From JANRIC01 sp033765345 (lineage in GTDB: Bacteria > Bacteroidota > Bacteroidia > Cytophagales > Microscillaceae), in the NCBI GenBank assembly GCA_033765345.1, contig JANRIC010000133.1:1-64000 (forward strand): DNA of 64,000 nucleotides, read 5' to 3'. The stretch's first letter is position 1. Every line of letters begins with the position of its first letter. The translations under genes and the position numbers were made by a program. Positions 51,446 to 60,644 of the stretch are shown here, one piece after another. A model generated the notes under the pieces. That model ran no database searches. It had not been told where the DNA came from and saw nothing but the letters and a program-made list of their open reading frames with translations.

Positions 51446-53854
51446 TTGAGCCGAAAAAAACGATTTATAATTCTGATTAATAAAATCAAAAATTCCCTGA
51501 AAAGATTCACCGATGAGCAAATCATCAGTAAATTTTATTATTCTTTTCCTTTTCAATTATTTATTTACAATGTAAAGAAAAATCAGGTTTTATTACTCCT
51601 CTGGCTTATCATTCTGGCTATTGTGACCCAATCTCTGGGGCGATTTATAGGCGTTCCGTCGCTATTCCTTGACCCTGAATACATCAACCGAGTTGATTTC
51701 TGGAGTTTCTTTATGATGGGTTTTACGCTGGGGATTTTTACTATGTCATATCATATTATATCCTATATTTTGGATGCACCCCAATTTAGTTTTACCGGAA
51801 ATCTTCGCCGTCCTTTTACCAAATTTTTGATCAATAACAGCCTGATTCCTGTTTTAGTTATTGCCATTTATGTAATTAATTTGATTGATTTTCAGGCTTC
51901 CTATGCGTATAATACCGTTTGGGACGTTTCAGAACGCACTGCAGGATTGATCATCGGGATGATTTTGTCGGCAAGTTTGATATTTTTATATTTTATAAGT
52001 ACCAACAAAGATATTTTTAAATTGCTGGCTTCTCGGGTAGATGAACGCCTGCGCCGAACCAAGGTGGTCAGGATCAATGTATTGGGCAGGATTCAGGATA
52101 GCCGCAACAGTCATATTCGGGTAGATTATTATCTGGTGCATCCTTTTCGCCTCAAAAAAATAGACAAAGCTATGGTCTTTGACCGTCAAACTGTACTTAA
52201 GGTCTTTGACCAGAATCACCTCAATGCCGTGATTATTCAATTGACTATCTTGGGGTTTGTGTTGTTGGTGGGTACGCTTCGAGATTATCCGTTTTTTCAA
52301 ATTCCTGCCGGAGCAAGTCTTTTATTGCTTTTTACCATCTTGCTGATGTTTGCAGGGGCACTTTCGTATTGGCTGAGAGGGTGGACGCTTACTTTTACCA
52401 TTGCCTTGATTCTACTACTCAATTACCTGATGAAAGAGCAAGTTTTGATTGCCAATTATGAAGCTTATGGGATGAATTATCAAACCGAAAAAGCTGAATA
52501 TTCGCTTCGAAGGGTAAAAGAACTGAGCCGAGATTCTATTTACAAAGTTGACCGGGAGCTTACTTTAATTGCTCTCGAGAACTGGAAGAATAAATTTCAG
52601 CAGGAAAACCCATTAACAAAACCCAAAATGGTTTTTGTTTGTGTCAGTGGTGGTGGGCAAAGGGCGGCCGTTTGGACAATGCGTACGCTACAATATGCCG
52701 ATAGCACATTGGAAGGCAAATTGATGAAACACACCATGCTCATCACAGGTGCATCGGGAGGTTTGGTGGGTGCGGCTTATTTTAGGGAGCTTTGTTTGCG
52801 AAAGGAGCTGTATCAAAGAGGGGAAAGTCCTCAATCTGTAAACCCCTATGCTTCCAAATATCTGGATAATATTGCCAAAGATAATTTGAACGCCATCATG
52901 TTCAGTCTTGTGGTCAATGATTTGTTCTTTGGCTTTCAGAAGTTTAACTATGCCGGGAAGTACTATGACAAAGACCGTGGGTATGCTTTTGAAGAACAAT
53001 TGAATCGAAATACAGAATCAATCCTGGATAAAGCTTTGTGTGAATACCGCGAGCCTGAGCTGCTTTCCATAGTGCCTATGATGATTCTTGCGCCTACGGT
53101 GGTTAATGACGGGCGAAAGCTATTTATTTCACCCCTGCATGTATCTTATATGACAGTACCCAGGATTGACGAAGTGCGCTTTTTGAACCAAAAAACTAAA
53201 GGAATTGAGTTTCTGAGGTTTTTTGAAGCACAAAATTCTTCGGATCTGCGTTTTTTGAGTGCCCTAAGGATGAGTGCTACCTTTCCGTATGTGACACCCA
53301 ATGTGAAGCTGCCCAGTGATCCCGAAATGGAGATTATGGATGCAGGGCTTTCGGATAATTTCGGCGTGTCAGATGCTGTCCGATTTTTATATGCTTTTAG
53401 AGATTGGATCGGCAAAAATACTTCAGGGGTCATTTTTGTATCTATCCGAGATACCCAAAAAGACAAACCCATTGAAGAAAGCATTGAGCAGTCCTTGTTT
53501 CAGCGCATTTTTACGCCCGTTTCAAGCCTTTATGGAAACCTAGAATATCTTCAGGATATAGCCAATGACAATATGGTGGAGTTTGCCCGTTCTTGGTTTA
53601 ATACGAGTTTCCCAATCCATCGTGTTGAATTTCAGTATGTACCCATTTCTAATAACCTCTCTGAGATTCAGGCACGCAAGCAAGAACAGAATCAGGAGGC
53701 AGGCAAACCTGTGGATCCGTACAAAATCATCAAAATAGAAAGAGCCGCCCTCAGTTGGCGACTCACTGAAAAAGAAAAAGAAAGCCTAAAACGCACCATT
53801 TTTGAGCTTCGTAATCAGTTCTCCATTCAACAACTGGAAAGGCTTCTTCAATGA
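51446..53854 (+). CDS. Multi-pass membrane protein with C-terminal patatin-like phospholipase domain
   Basis: An 802-residue protein starting at a TTG codon; no ATG in frame occurs before residue ~90, by which point the first membrane helix is already present, so the TTG is needed. Residues about 40-330 hold six or more membrane segments (LLLLWLIILAIVTQSL, FTIALILLLNYLM). The patatin lipase domain follows: oxyanion loop VSGGGQRAAVW near 395, nucleophile Ser437 in TGASGGLVG, and catalytic Asp632 in MDAGLSDNFG. It would hydrolyse membrane phospholipids or a lipid signal, facing the cytoplasm. It converges on purB with a two-base gap. Confidence 0.93.
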   Translation: MSRKKRFIILINKIKNSLKRFTDEQIISKFYYSFPFQLFIYNVKKNQVLLLLWLIILAIVTQSLGRFIGVPSLFLDPEYINRVDFWSFFMMGFTLGIFTMSYHIISYILDAPQFSFTGNLRRPFTKFLINNSLIPVLVIAIYVINLIDFQASYAYNTVWDVSERTAGLIIGMILSASLIFLYFISTNKDIFKLLASRVDERLRRTKVVRINVLGRIQDSRNSHIRVDYYLVHPFRLKKIDKAMVFDRQTVLKVFDQNHLNAVIIQLTILGFVLLVGTLRDYPFFQIPAGASLLLLFTILLMFAGALSYWLRGWTLTFTIALILLLNYLMKEQVLIANYEAYGMNYQTEKAEYSLRRVKELSRDSIYKVDRELTLIALENWKNKFQQENPLTKPKMVFVCVSGGGQRAAVWTMRTLQYADSTLEGKLMKHTMLITGASGGLVGAAYFRELCLRKELYQRGESPQSVNPYASKYLDNIAKDNLNAIMFSLVVNDLFFGFQKFNYAGKYYDKDRGYAFEEQLNRNTESILDKALCEYREPELLSIVPMMILAPTVVNDGRKLFISPLHVSYMTVPRIDEVRFLNQKTKGIEFLRFFEAQNSSDLRFLSALRMSATFPYVTPNVKLPSDPEMEIMDAGLSDNFGVSDAVRFLYAFRDWIGKNTSGVIFVSIRDTQKDKPIEESIEQSLFQRIFTPVSSLYGNLEYLQDIANDNMVEFARSWFNTSFPIHRVEFQYVPISNNLSEIQARKQEQNQEAGKPVDPYKIIKIERAALSWRLTEKEKESLKRTIFELRNQFSIQQLERLLQ

Positions 53855-53856
53855 AA

Positions 53857-55206
53857 TTAAAATAAATCTACTCCTATATAATTGAATGGTGTAATGGCAA
53901 GAAGTTCGGCTTTGAGTGCTTCATCGATAGGCAACCCTCTGATAAATTCCTGTATGTTTTCGGCATCAATTTTTTGATGCGTTCGGGTGAGTCCTTTTAA
54001 GGTTTCGTAGGGCTGTGGATAAGATTCGCGGCGTAAGATAGTTTGAATTGCCTCCGAGACCACCGCCCAATTGTCGTGGAGGTCTTTCTCAAGTTGTGCC
54101 TGATTGAGCTCCAGTTTTTCCAATCCCTTTATGAGCGATTGTATCGCAACGATGGTATGGGCGAAGGGTACGCCTAAGTTTCGAAGTACCGTAGAATCGG
54201 TCAGATCGCGCTGAAGCCTGGAAATGGGTAATTTTGCACTCAAAAATTCAAGAAGTGCATTGGCAAGCCCCAAATTTCCCTCGGAATTCTCAAAATCAAT
54301 CGGATTTACTTTGTGAGGCATGGCCGATGAACCGATTTCACCGCTTACAATCTTTTGTTTGAAATAATCCATCGAGATATATTGCCACATATCACGGGTC
54401 AGATCTATCAAAATTGTGTTAATACGTTTGATACCATCCAGTAGAGCTGATAAATGGTCATAATGCTCAATTTGGGTTGTAAATCGGCTACGTTCCAGCC
54501 CCAGAGAGCCCACAAAATGGTCGGCAAACCCCACCCAATCCACTTGAGGATAAGCTACAAAATGTGCATTGAGGTTTCCGGTAGCACCGCCAAACTTGGC
54601 TTTGAAAGGAATTTGTTGTAAAAGCAGGGCTTGTCCTTCCAATCTTTCTACAAAAACCATCAATTCTTTGCCTAGCCGGGTAGGCGTAGCGGGTTGCCCG
54701 TGTGTACGTGCCAACATAGGGATATCCTTCCAAGCAATGGCCAGTATGCGAATTTTCTCAATCAGCACACGCATTAAGGGGACATATTCATCCTGAAAAA
54801 AATCTTTTAATAACCAAGGGATGGCCGTGTTGTTGATGTCTTGGGAAGTAAGTCCAAAATGCACAAATTCTTTGTAGGCATCCATTTGGAATAACTCCAT
54901 TTTTTCTTTCAGAAAATATTCTACAGCTTTGACATCATGGTTGGTGATTTTTTCTATTTCTTTGATGTAGAGGGCTTCTTTCTCTCCGAAATGTCGGTAA
55001 ATATCTCGAAGTAATTCTTGTTGAGTGTTTTCCAGCTCAGGCAGATGGGTAAGCCCCCAAGAACTCAGCGTAATAAAATATTCTATTTCTACTTTGAGGC
55101 GGTACTCAATCAGTCCCATTTCAGAAAAATACCGCGCCAGGGTTTTTACCTTGGATCGGTATCGCCCATCGATGGGCGAAATGGCTGTGAGGGGATTCAA
55201 TTCCAT
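53857..55206 (-). CDS. purB: Adenylosuccinate lyase
   Basis: A 449-residue fumarase/aspartase superfamily enzyme of purine synthesis, splitting SAICAR and adenylosuccinate. The N-terminal LTAISPIDGRYRSKV, the TSQDINNTAIPW segment, the GQPATPTRLGKELM region and the signature GSSAMPHKVNPIDFENSEGN are all present. This is the longer, E. coli-like purB type. The start ATG at 55206 fits. It is divergent from the GAF sensor gene across 180 AT-rich bases containing T-runs. Confidence 0.97.
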   Translation of the reverse strand: MELNPLTAISPIDGRYRSKVKTLARYFSEMGLIEYRLKVEIEYFITLSSWGLTHLPELENTQQELLRDIYRHFGEKEALYIKEIEKITNHDVKAVEYFLKEKMELFQMDAYKEFVHFGLTSQDINNTAIPWLLKDFFQDEYVPLMRVLIEKIRILAIAWKDIPMLARTHGQPATPTRLGKELMVFVERLEGQALLLQQIPFKAKFGGATGNLNAHFVAYPQVDWVGFADHFVGSLGLERSRFTTQIEHYDHLSALLDGIKRINTILIDLTRDMWQYISMDYFKQKIVSGEIGSSAMPHKVNPIDFENSEGNLGLANALLEFLSAKLPISRLQRDLTDSTVLRNLGVPFAHTIVAIQSLIKGLEKLELNQAQLEKDLHDNWAVVSEAIQTILRRESYPQPYETLKGLTRTHQKIDAENIQEFIRGLPIDEALKAELLAITPFNYIGVDLF

Positions 55207-55386
55207 AACTTCACGTTTTTGTATAAATTGTATTTCTTACAAGCATTTATTTGGCTTGGTTTTTGGCTTTTTTAAACAAAACTTTCAAAATATATTTTTT
55301 TTTTTAAACTTAGTGCTTTCAAAACCATTTTGCAAATTTAAGCGAAATATTGGTTCTTATTATTAAACCGGAACTATTCAACGCGT

Positions 55387-57135
55387 ATGTTTAGATATCG
55401 ATTCAGACTTAGTATACAAAACAGTGTATTCCTTCAGCTTGCGATCATTGCCGGTTTGATTGGTTTTAACTTTGCCATTGTTCAATTTTATGATTCTTAC
55501 CTCTCTGAGGTGGAAAAAACCGTTGATTTGGCGGAAAGCAATGGTACATTTTCCCAACAAATTCCTCTGTATGCTAAATTCATTCGAGAAGGAAAAATGC
55601 AGTATAGCCGCCCTCTTTATGATGCCATTGATGACTTTAATCGGCATATTGACGTTTTGAAACAAGGGGGGATTTCTCCTGAAGACGGCTCGCTCATTGC
55701 GCCAATTCCACCACAGTTGATTAATGGTTTTTTTCGCCCCGTAGAGATTTTCTGGCAGGAATACCAACAAAATGCTAAAAATATTGCTGACGCCGCAGAA
55801 CAAAATAAAGTATTTCTAGAGGATAAAACCATTGCACCTCAAGTGGAAGAAGATTATAAAGCCCTTATCCGAAACCACCAAAGAATGTTGGAAAAGAATG
55901 ATAAATTGGTAAAGGCTTATCTAAGTTACTTTGATGCTCAACAGGAAAATCGGGATTTTATCTTCGGAACAGTCGTGATCATCAATATCTTTTTTATCTT
56001 GTTGATGATCATTTATATTATCCGCAATGTGGTTCGTCCGATTTCAAAACTCAATGAAATTGATAAAATCATCAGTGAAGGTAACTTTGACCGACAGATT
56101 GATTATACCCGTAATGATGAGCTGGGCAAGGTGGCAAGGTCTATCAATTCTCTGTTTCAAAACCTGCGAAGCGCAACCGACTTTATTATCAATATTGGTG
56201 AAGGAAAACTGGATACCGAGTACATGAGCCCCACAGAAACGGAGGCCAAACACGACCGCTTAGGGGCGGCACTGCTTGAAATGCGTCACAAAATGCGTCA
56301 GGTAAATGAGGCTGACCGTCAGCGCAACTGGGTCTCGGAGGGTTTGGCAAAGTTTGCAGAAATATTTCGCACCTACAACGAATCAGATGACTTTACCTAT
56401 ATCATCATTTCAAATCTCGTCAAATATGTGGGTGCCAATCAAGGAGGACTTTTTATTGTAGAAGATGAAAAAGATGAAGACTCACACCTTGAATTGGTCG
56501 CTGCTTATGCTTACGAAAAGAGAAAGTACGTCCAGAAGTCTATCGATAAAGGAGAAGGTTTGATTGGGGAGGTTTTCCAAGAAGGTGAAATGATCTATAT
56601 GACCGAAGTACCTGATGATTATGTACATATTACCTCTGGTCTGGGAGATGCAAATCCAAGAAGCATCTTGCTCGTACCCCTTAAACTGAATGATGAAATC
56701 TATGGGGTTGTAGAGTTGGCTTCTTTTGATGTCTTTGAACCCTATAAAATAGAATTTGTAAAAAGACTCGGAGAAAGTATCGCTTCTACCTTCGCTTCTG
56801 TAAAAACTGCTCGTCAAACCCAGAAATTACTCCGCGAATCCATCCAACTCAGTGAACAAATGAAGGCTCAGGAAGAGGAAATGCGCCAAAACCTGGAAGA
56901 ACTGGTAGCCACTCAAGAGGAGGCTCAACGTAAATACCATATCGCCCAGGAGCAAAAAACCGACCTGGAAAAGGAAGTTGAAAGAGAACGAATGAAACTG
57001 GCCAACCTAGAAGCTCAATTAAAAAGGCTTGAGAATAAAAATATGGTTTCCGAAGAACGCATCAAAGAGTTGGAAATTGAAAACGAAATACTCAAAGCCA
57101 GAAAAGCAGAACTTGAAAAAACACTGGAAGCCTAA
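55387..57135 (+). CDS. Membrane sensor with HAMP, GAF and C-terminal coiled coil, no output domain
   Basis: A 582-residue protein. TM1 (NSVFLQLAIIAGLIGFNFAI), a periplasmic PilJ/four-helix sensor of about 150 residues, TM2 (VVIINIFFILLMIIYIIRNVV) near residue 200, then HAMP (RPISKLNEIDKIISEGNFD...). A GAF domain spans about 340-470 (AEIFRTYNESDDFTYIIISNLVKYVGANQGGLFIVE ... IYGVVELASFDVFEPYKIEFV). The last 110 residues are a Glu/Lys-rich coiled coil. There is no kinase, cyclase, methyl-acceptor or phosphatase domain. Such proteins in Bacteroidota probably work by binding a partner through the coiled coil. It is followed by the small TM2 protein gene. Confidence 0.88.
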   Translation: MFRYRFRLSIQNSVFLQLAIIAGLIGFNFAIVQFYDSYLSEVEKTVDLAESNGTFSQQIPLYAKFIREGKMQYSRPLYDAIDDFNRHIDVLKQGGISPEDGSLIAPIPPQLINGFFRPVEIFWQEYQQNAKNIADAAEQNKVFLEDKTIAPQVEEDYKALIRNHQRMLEKNDKLVKAYLSYFDAQQENRDFIFGTVVIINIFFILLMIIYIIRNVVRPISKLNEIDKIISEGNFDRQIDYTRNDELGKVARSINSLFQNLRSATDFIINIGEGKLDTEYMSPTETEAKHDRLGAALLEMRHKMRQVNEADRQRNWVSEGLAKFAEIFRTYNESDDFTYIIISNLVKYVGANQGGLFIVEDEKDEDSHLELVAAYAYEKRKYVQKSIDKGEGLIGEVFQEGEMIYMTEVPDDYVHITSGLGDANPRSILLVPLKLNDEIYGVVELASFDVFEPYKIEFVKRLGESIASTFASVKTARQTQKLLRESIQLSEQMKAQEEEMRQNLEELVATQEEAQRKYHIAQEQKTDLEKEVERERMKLANLEAQLKRLENKNMVSEERIKELEIENEILKARKAELEKTLEA

Positions 57136-57189
57136 AGATCGTATAAATTCTAAAATCAAGCATTTAAAAATTAAAAATCATCTATAATC

Positions 57190-57561
57190 ATGGCAGGTAA
57201 AAAAGATAAACTTACAACAGCTTTGCTCTCCTGGTTTTTTGGTATGTTTGGCGTACATCGTTTTTATTTGGGGCAGACCGGACTGGGAATAGCGTATTTA
57301 TTGGGGACTTTTAGCCTCATTGGGATGATTATTACAGCACCGGCCATATTGATTGATACCATTGCTTTTTTAATTATGCCCCAGGAAGATTTTGACAGAA
57401 AATACAATCCGATGCTTCAAGAACAACAAATGGGCTTTTTGAACAGACCTGTCAACGTCAACGTGGCTGACGAACTCCATAAGCTCGATCTGCTTTTTAA
57501 ACGGGGGGTTATTACTTTTGAAGAATTTGAAAGAAGAAAAGCACAACTACTCAATAGCTAA
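57190..57561 (+). CDS. TM2-domain protein with SHOCT-like tail
   Basis: A 123-residue protein. Residues about 5-65 are a TM2 domain: KLTTALLSWFFGMFGVHRFYLGQTGLGIAYLLGTFSLIGMIITAPAILIDTI. Then come a linker with LNRPVNVNVADELHK, and a short SHOCT-like helix (LDLLFKRGVITFEEFERRKAQLL). SHOCT tails are thought to be oligomerising. The linker motif LNRPVN...DE also occurs in the convergent gene 82 bases away. Confidence 0.9.
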   Translation: MAGKKDKLTTALLSWFFGMFGVHRFYLGQTGLGIAYLLGTFSLIGMIITAPAILIDTIAFLIMPQEDFDRKYNPMLQEQQMGFLNRPVNVNVADELHKLDLLFKRGVITFEEFERRKAQLLNS

Positions 57562-57586
57562 ACGTAAACTTTTTAAATAATTACCC

Positions 57587-57643
57587 ATCCGGGTTATGCT
57601 TCTTACCTGAAATCAGGTTTTTGCATAACCCGGAGTCATTTTT
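57587..57643. terminator. Bidirectional double-stem terminator between convergent genes
   Basis: CCGGGTTATGC (57589-57599) and GCATAACCCGG (57623-57633) form a perfect 11-bp outer stem. An inner stem of ACCTGA/TCAGGT lies in the loop. T-runs flank it (TCATTTTTTAG on the plus strand). It separates the TM2 gene from the convergent membrane gene. Confidence 0.85.
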
Positions 57644-58032
57644 TAGAATCTATAATAAATCTTCCCGTCTTCATCAATATCATCCAGGTCAATAGTGCAT
57701 ACGCCTTTGCTGTGCAAAGATTCCAACCTATCCTTGGCCTGAGCGAGGGAAAGACTAGTCTGTGAAGAAAGCTCTTCAGGAGTTAACTTCCCCCCCAAAC
57801 GTCTCGCCAATCTGATGATCATTTCGTCGTTTAATTCAAAGTTGACAGGTCGGTTTAACATAGATTGTTTTTGATGCTTAAGTTCTTTTTGGCTTCTTTG
57901 GTACAAATGCCACCCTGTAAAGCCAATTCCACCTCCAATCAATAACTGAAAAAAATTAAATGAACTAAATCCAGACAATACATTGATGGCACCGATTGCC
58001 ATTAGAATTAAGGATACTATTCTTTTATTCAT
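57643..58032 (-). CDS. Small membrane protein with C-terminal winged-helix-like domain
   Basis: A 129-residue protein: two membrane helices (RIVSLILMAIGAINVLSGF and FNFFQLLIGGGIGFTGWHLY), a basic linker containing LNRPVNFELNDEM, and a C-terminal part (IRLARRLGGKLTPEELSSQTSLSLAQAKDRLESLHSKGVCTI) that reads like a winged-helix, with a turn-helix at AQAKDRLESLHSKG and a wing. Membrane-bound winged-helix proteins of this size are known in Bacteroidota; function is unknown. It shares the LNRPVN linker with the TM2 protein nearby, suggesting an evolutionary or interaction link. Confidence 0.75.
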   Translation of the reverse strand: MNKRIVSLILMAIGAINVLSGFSSFNFFQLLIGGGIGFTGWHLYQRSQKELKHQKQSMLNRPVNFELNDEMIIRLARRLGGKLTPEELSSQTSLSLAQAKDRLESLHSKGVCTIDLDDIDEDGKIYYRF

Positions 58033-58115
58033 TTGAATACAATTTTAAGTATAGAATTTTGTTATGACTTAATCAATTTAATAAACCAGCGGTCTGCGGA
58101 TTCTTCTTTTGGCTT

Positions 58116-59561
58116 TTAAAAGTAAAAAGAATAATATCCTCTTACCCCATTTTTGTCAATTCCCTCTATATATACTTTCCCACCAGCACCTGAGAGGAGG
58201 CGTTCTACTTGTTCGGGCTGTGTGATTACTTCGCGATTGATAGAAGTAATGATAAATCCTTCTTCAATTCTGAGTCGGCTAAACAAACCCCGTTTTACCT
58301 TCACAACACGCACACCGTGATCAATGCCTAATTTGTCTTTTTCTATTTTTGAAATGGGTTCTAGCTCTACGCCGATACTTTCGGCATTAAAAATTTCATT
58401 TTTAAGGACTAAGGTAGTTCCTTCCCGGTTGGTTAAAGTCAACTGAACCTCTTTCAAATATTTATCTCTCAGGTAAGTAATCTTCAGCTTATCACCGGGG
58501 CGATAATAACTCACCACCTCCTCGAAGCTACTTTTGCCTGTGATCGGGTCTTCATTAATTTTTACAACGACATCGCCTTCCAAGAGACCTAATTTGCCAG
58601 CACTACTTCCCTCCTGTACGCTATTGACGAGTGCCCCGTCAAAGTTGTCAAGCTTAAGCCCATATTTTTCAGCTGATTTGGTATCGATATCACTTACTTC
58701 CAAACCCGTAAAGGCTTTTTGTACTTCGCCATATTGTAGAATGTCATTGAAAATTTTGGCTACTATATCTATCGGCACCGCAAAGCCATAACCCGTATAT
58801 GACCCAGTACGGGATAAAATAGCCGTATTAATGCCCACCAATTCTCCTTCAATATTCACCAATGCCCCTCCACTATTGCCTGGATTGATCGGCGCATCCG
58901 TCTGTATAAAAGATTCCAGGGGAAACTGCCCCCCCAACAAACCGATATTTCGCCCTTTGGCACTTACTATTCCGGCTGTAACCGTAGATGTAAGGTTAAA
59001 GGGATTTCCAACGGCAATCACCCACTCGCCGATTGACAGCTTTTTGGATGAGCCACGAGGGATTGCAGGCAAATTCGTAGCTTCTACTTTAATAATGGCA
59101 ATGTCGGCGGAGGGATCTGTCCCTATAATTTTGGCATCATAAGACTTTTTTTGGTGGATAACTTCTATCTTCTCCGCATCTTCAATCACGTGGTAATTGG
59201 TCACGATATATCCGTCTGTTGTAAAGATAACCCCTGACCCAGAACCAATCGCTTTGCGGCTTCGAGTACCATCTCCAAAATAAAAATCAAAAAGACTAAA
59301 CTCGTCATACTGAGAATCAGCCACAGTTTTGATAAAAACCACACTTCGGGTACTTACCGAAGAAGCATTTTTGAAATCGTTGTCTCCTTCAGTAAAGCTC
59401 CTGCGCACCGACTGAATCCGGGCAGGCTCCTCGATCAGTGGCAGGTTATCGGCACCAAGATTGCCAGAGAATGCATAAAATGACTGTACCCAGTGGAAAA
59501 CACCAGCACCCGACAAACCGGAAAGAAAAGCAATAAAAACTATCCTGAATGAATTCTTCAT
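58116..59561 (-). CDS. htrA: HtrA/DegP-family serine protease
   Basis: The ATG at 59561 (MKNSFRIVFIAFLSGLSGAGVFH) gives 481 residues; the frame extends 20 codons upstream but that stretch lacks signal-peptide character. After the membrane/signal segment comes a trypsin-like protease: His124 in TNYHVIEDA, an Asp in DPSADIAIIKV, and Ser230 in PGNSGGALVN. Two PDZ-like regions follow (FTGLEVSDID... and VELEPISKIEKD...). It degrades or refolds misfolded periplasmic proteins. The gene is divergent from the YfiH-like gene, with about 100 bases between. Confidence 0.94.
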   Translation of the reverse strand: MKNSFRIVFIAFLSGLSGAGVFHWVQSFYAFSGNLGADNLPLIEEPARIQSVRRSFTEGDNDFKNASSVSTRSVVFIKTVADSQYDEFSLFDFYFGDGTRSRKAIGSGSGVIFTTDGYIVTNYHVIEDAEKIEVIHQKKSYDAKIIGTDPSADIAIIKVEATNLPAIPRGSSKKLSIGEWVIAVGNPFNLTSTVTAGIVSAKGRNIGLLGGQFPLESFIQTDAPINPGNSGGALVNIEGELVGINTAILSRTGSYTGYGFAVPIDIVAKIFNDILQYGEVQKAFTGLEVSDIDTKSAEKYGLKLDNFDGALVNSVQEGSSAGKLGLLEGDVVVKINEDPITGKSSFEEVVSYYRPGDKLKITYLRDKYLKEVQLTLTNREGTTLVLKNEIFNAESIGVELEPISKIEKDKLGIDHGVRVVKVKRGLFSRLRIEEGFIITSINREVITQPEQVERLLSGAGGKVYIEGIDKNGVRGYYSFYF

Positions 59562-59663
59562 TTTATCAGATTGGTAAGGTTTAAAAATCAATTTAGAAAA
59601 CAAATTTAACAATAAAATCACTTATTTCTTGAATGAATCCCATAAATGTAGTAATTTTAAACA

Positions 59664-60479
59664 ATGTTGAAAAAGCAAAACAAGCAAATCTCCTTTTTTC
59701 TCTTTGAACATTTGGCATCTTTTTCTAAAATCAAACATTTTGTATCCAGCCGACAAGGGGGCGTCAGTATCCCTCCCTTTGATCAGTTAAATCTGAGCTT
59801 CAAACATGATGACCCCTCAGATGTTTTGCAAAATCGTAGAATTTTATCAGAAGCCGTAGAAATTCCGTTGGAATACTTTTGCTTTGCTCAACAAACCCAC
59901 GGAAATGAGGTTTATGTCGTAGGGAATCAAGATCGTGGTAGAGGAGCATTCAACCGCCAAAGCGAAATCCCTCAAGTAGATGCTCTAGTGACCAACTCTA
60001 AAGATATTTGCTTGGTAGTAACCTCCGCAGATTGTGTACCCTTGCTTTTTTTTGACCCAAACTGCGAAGTGATTGCTGCTGCGCATTCTGGTTGGCGCGG
60101 AACTGTGCAGAAAATCACCACCAAAACGATTCAAGTGATGATTGACCGTTTCGGAAGTCATCCCAACGATATTTTAGTGGGCATCGGACCTTGTATTGGA
60201 GTAGACCGTTATGAGGTGGGGGAAGAAGTAATCGCAGAGGTGGATGCCGCATATACACAAGCAGATGATTTATTACCCTTCTATGAAAATACCCAAAAAA
60301 GACACTTTGACCTCATACAGGCAAATATTCGACAATTAAAAGAATTGCAAATTCCTCTCAAAAACGTGGAAATAGCCCACATCTGCACCTATGATCAATC
60401 CGATGTTTTTTTTTCGTATCGCCGTGAGCAGAATAAAGTAGGAATTTTCGGATCAGGTATTATGTTAAAAGACAAATAA
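59664..60479 (+). CDS. pgeF: YfiH/PgeF-family multicopper-like laccase-domain protein
   Basis: A 271-residue protein of the DUF152/YfiH family, known variously as polyphenol oxidase, purine nucleoside phosphorylase and peptidoglycan editing factor. Key motifs are visible: QVDALVTNSKDICLVVTSADCVPLLFFD with the metal-binding cysteine, AAAHSGWRGTVQKI with the His, and GPCIGVDRYEVGEEV. Length is normal. It has no signal peptide (cytoplasmic). A strong promoter-like box for the next gene follows 145 bases later. Confidence 0.93.
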   Translation: MLKKQNKQISFFLFEHLASFSKIKHFVSSRQGGVSIPPFDQLNLSFKHDDPSDVLQNRRILSEAVEIPLEYFCFAQQTHGNEVYVVGNQDRGRGAFNRQSEIPQVDALVTNSKDICLVVTSADCVPLLFFDPNCEVIAAAHSGWRGTVQKITTKTIQVMIDRFGSHPNDILVGIGPCIGVDRYEVGEEVIAEVDAAYTQADDLLPFYENTQKRHFDLIQANIRQLKELQIPLKNVEIAHICTYDQSDVFFSYRREQNKVGIFGSGIMLKDK

Positions 60480-60627
60480 ACAAATAAAGTGCATTGTACC
60501 AAAAGACTTCATTTAGTAAATTCATAAATAACCAAAGTTGTTTATTTCGAGGTATCTATCATTGATCCCCAGGATTTCAAGAAAAAATAAAACTCCGTGC
60601 TTCTTTTTTGAGTATCAATACTGATCG

Positions 60628-60635
60628 TAACTTTG
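60628..60635 (+). promoter_or_regulatory. Promoter for the hybrid histidine kinase gene
   Basis: TAACTTTG at 60628-60635, an exact TANNTTTG match, with TTTG at 60607-60610 as -33 (17 bases between). This is the best promoter in the window. The gene's ATG at 60645 lies only nine bases after the box, so the leader is very short. Confidence 0.6.
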
Positions 60636-60644
60636 CAACGTGTA

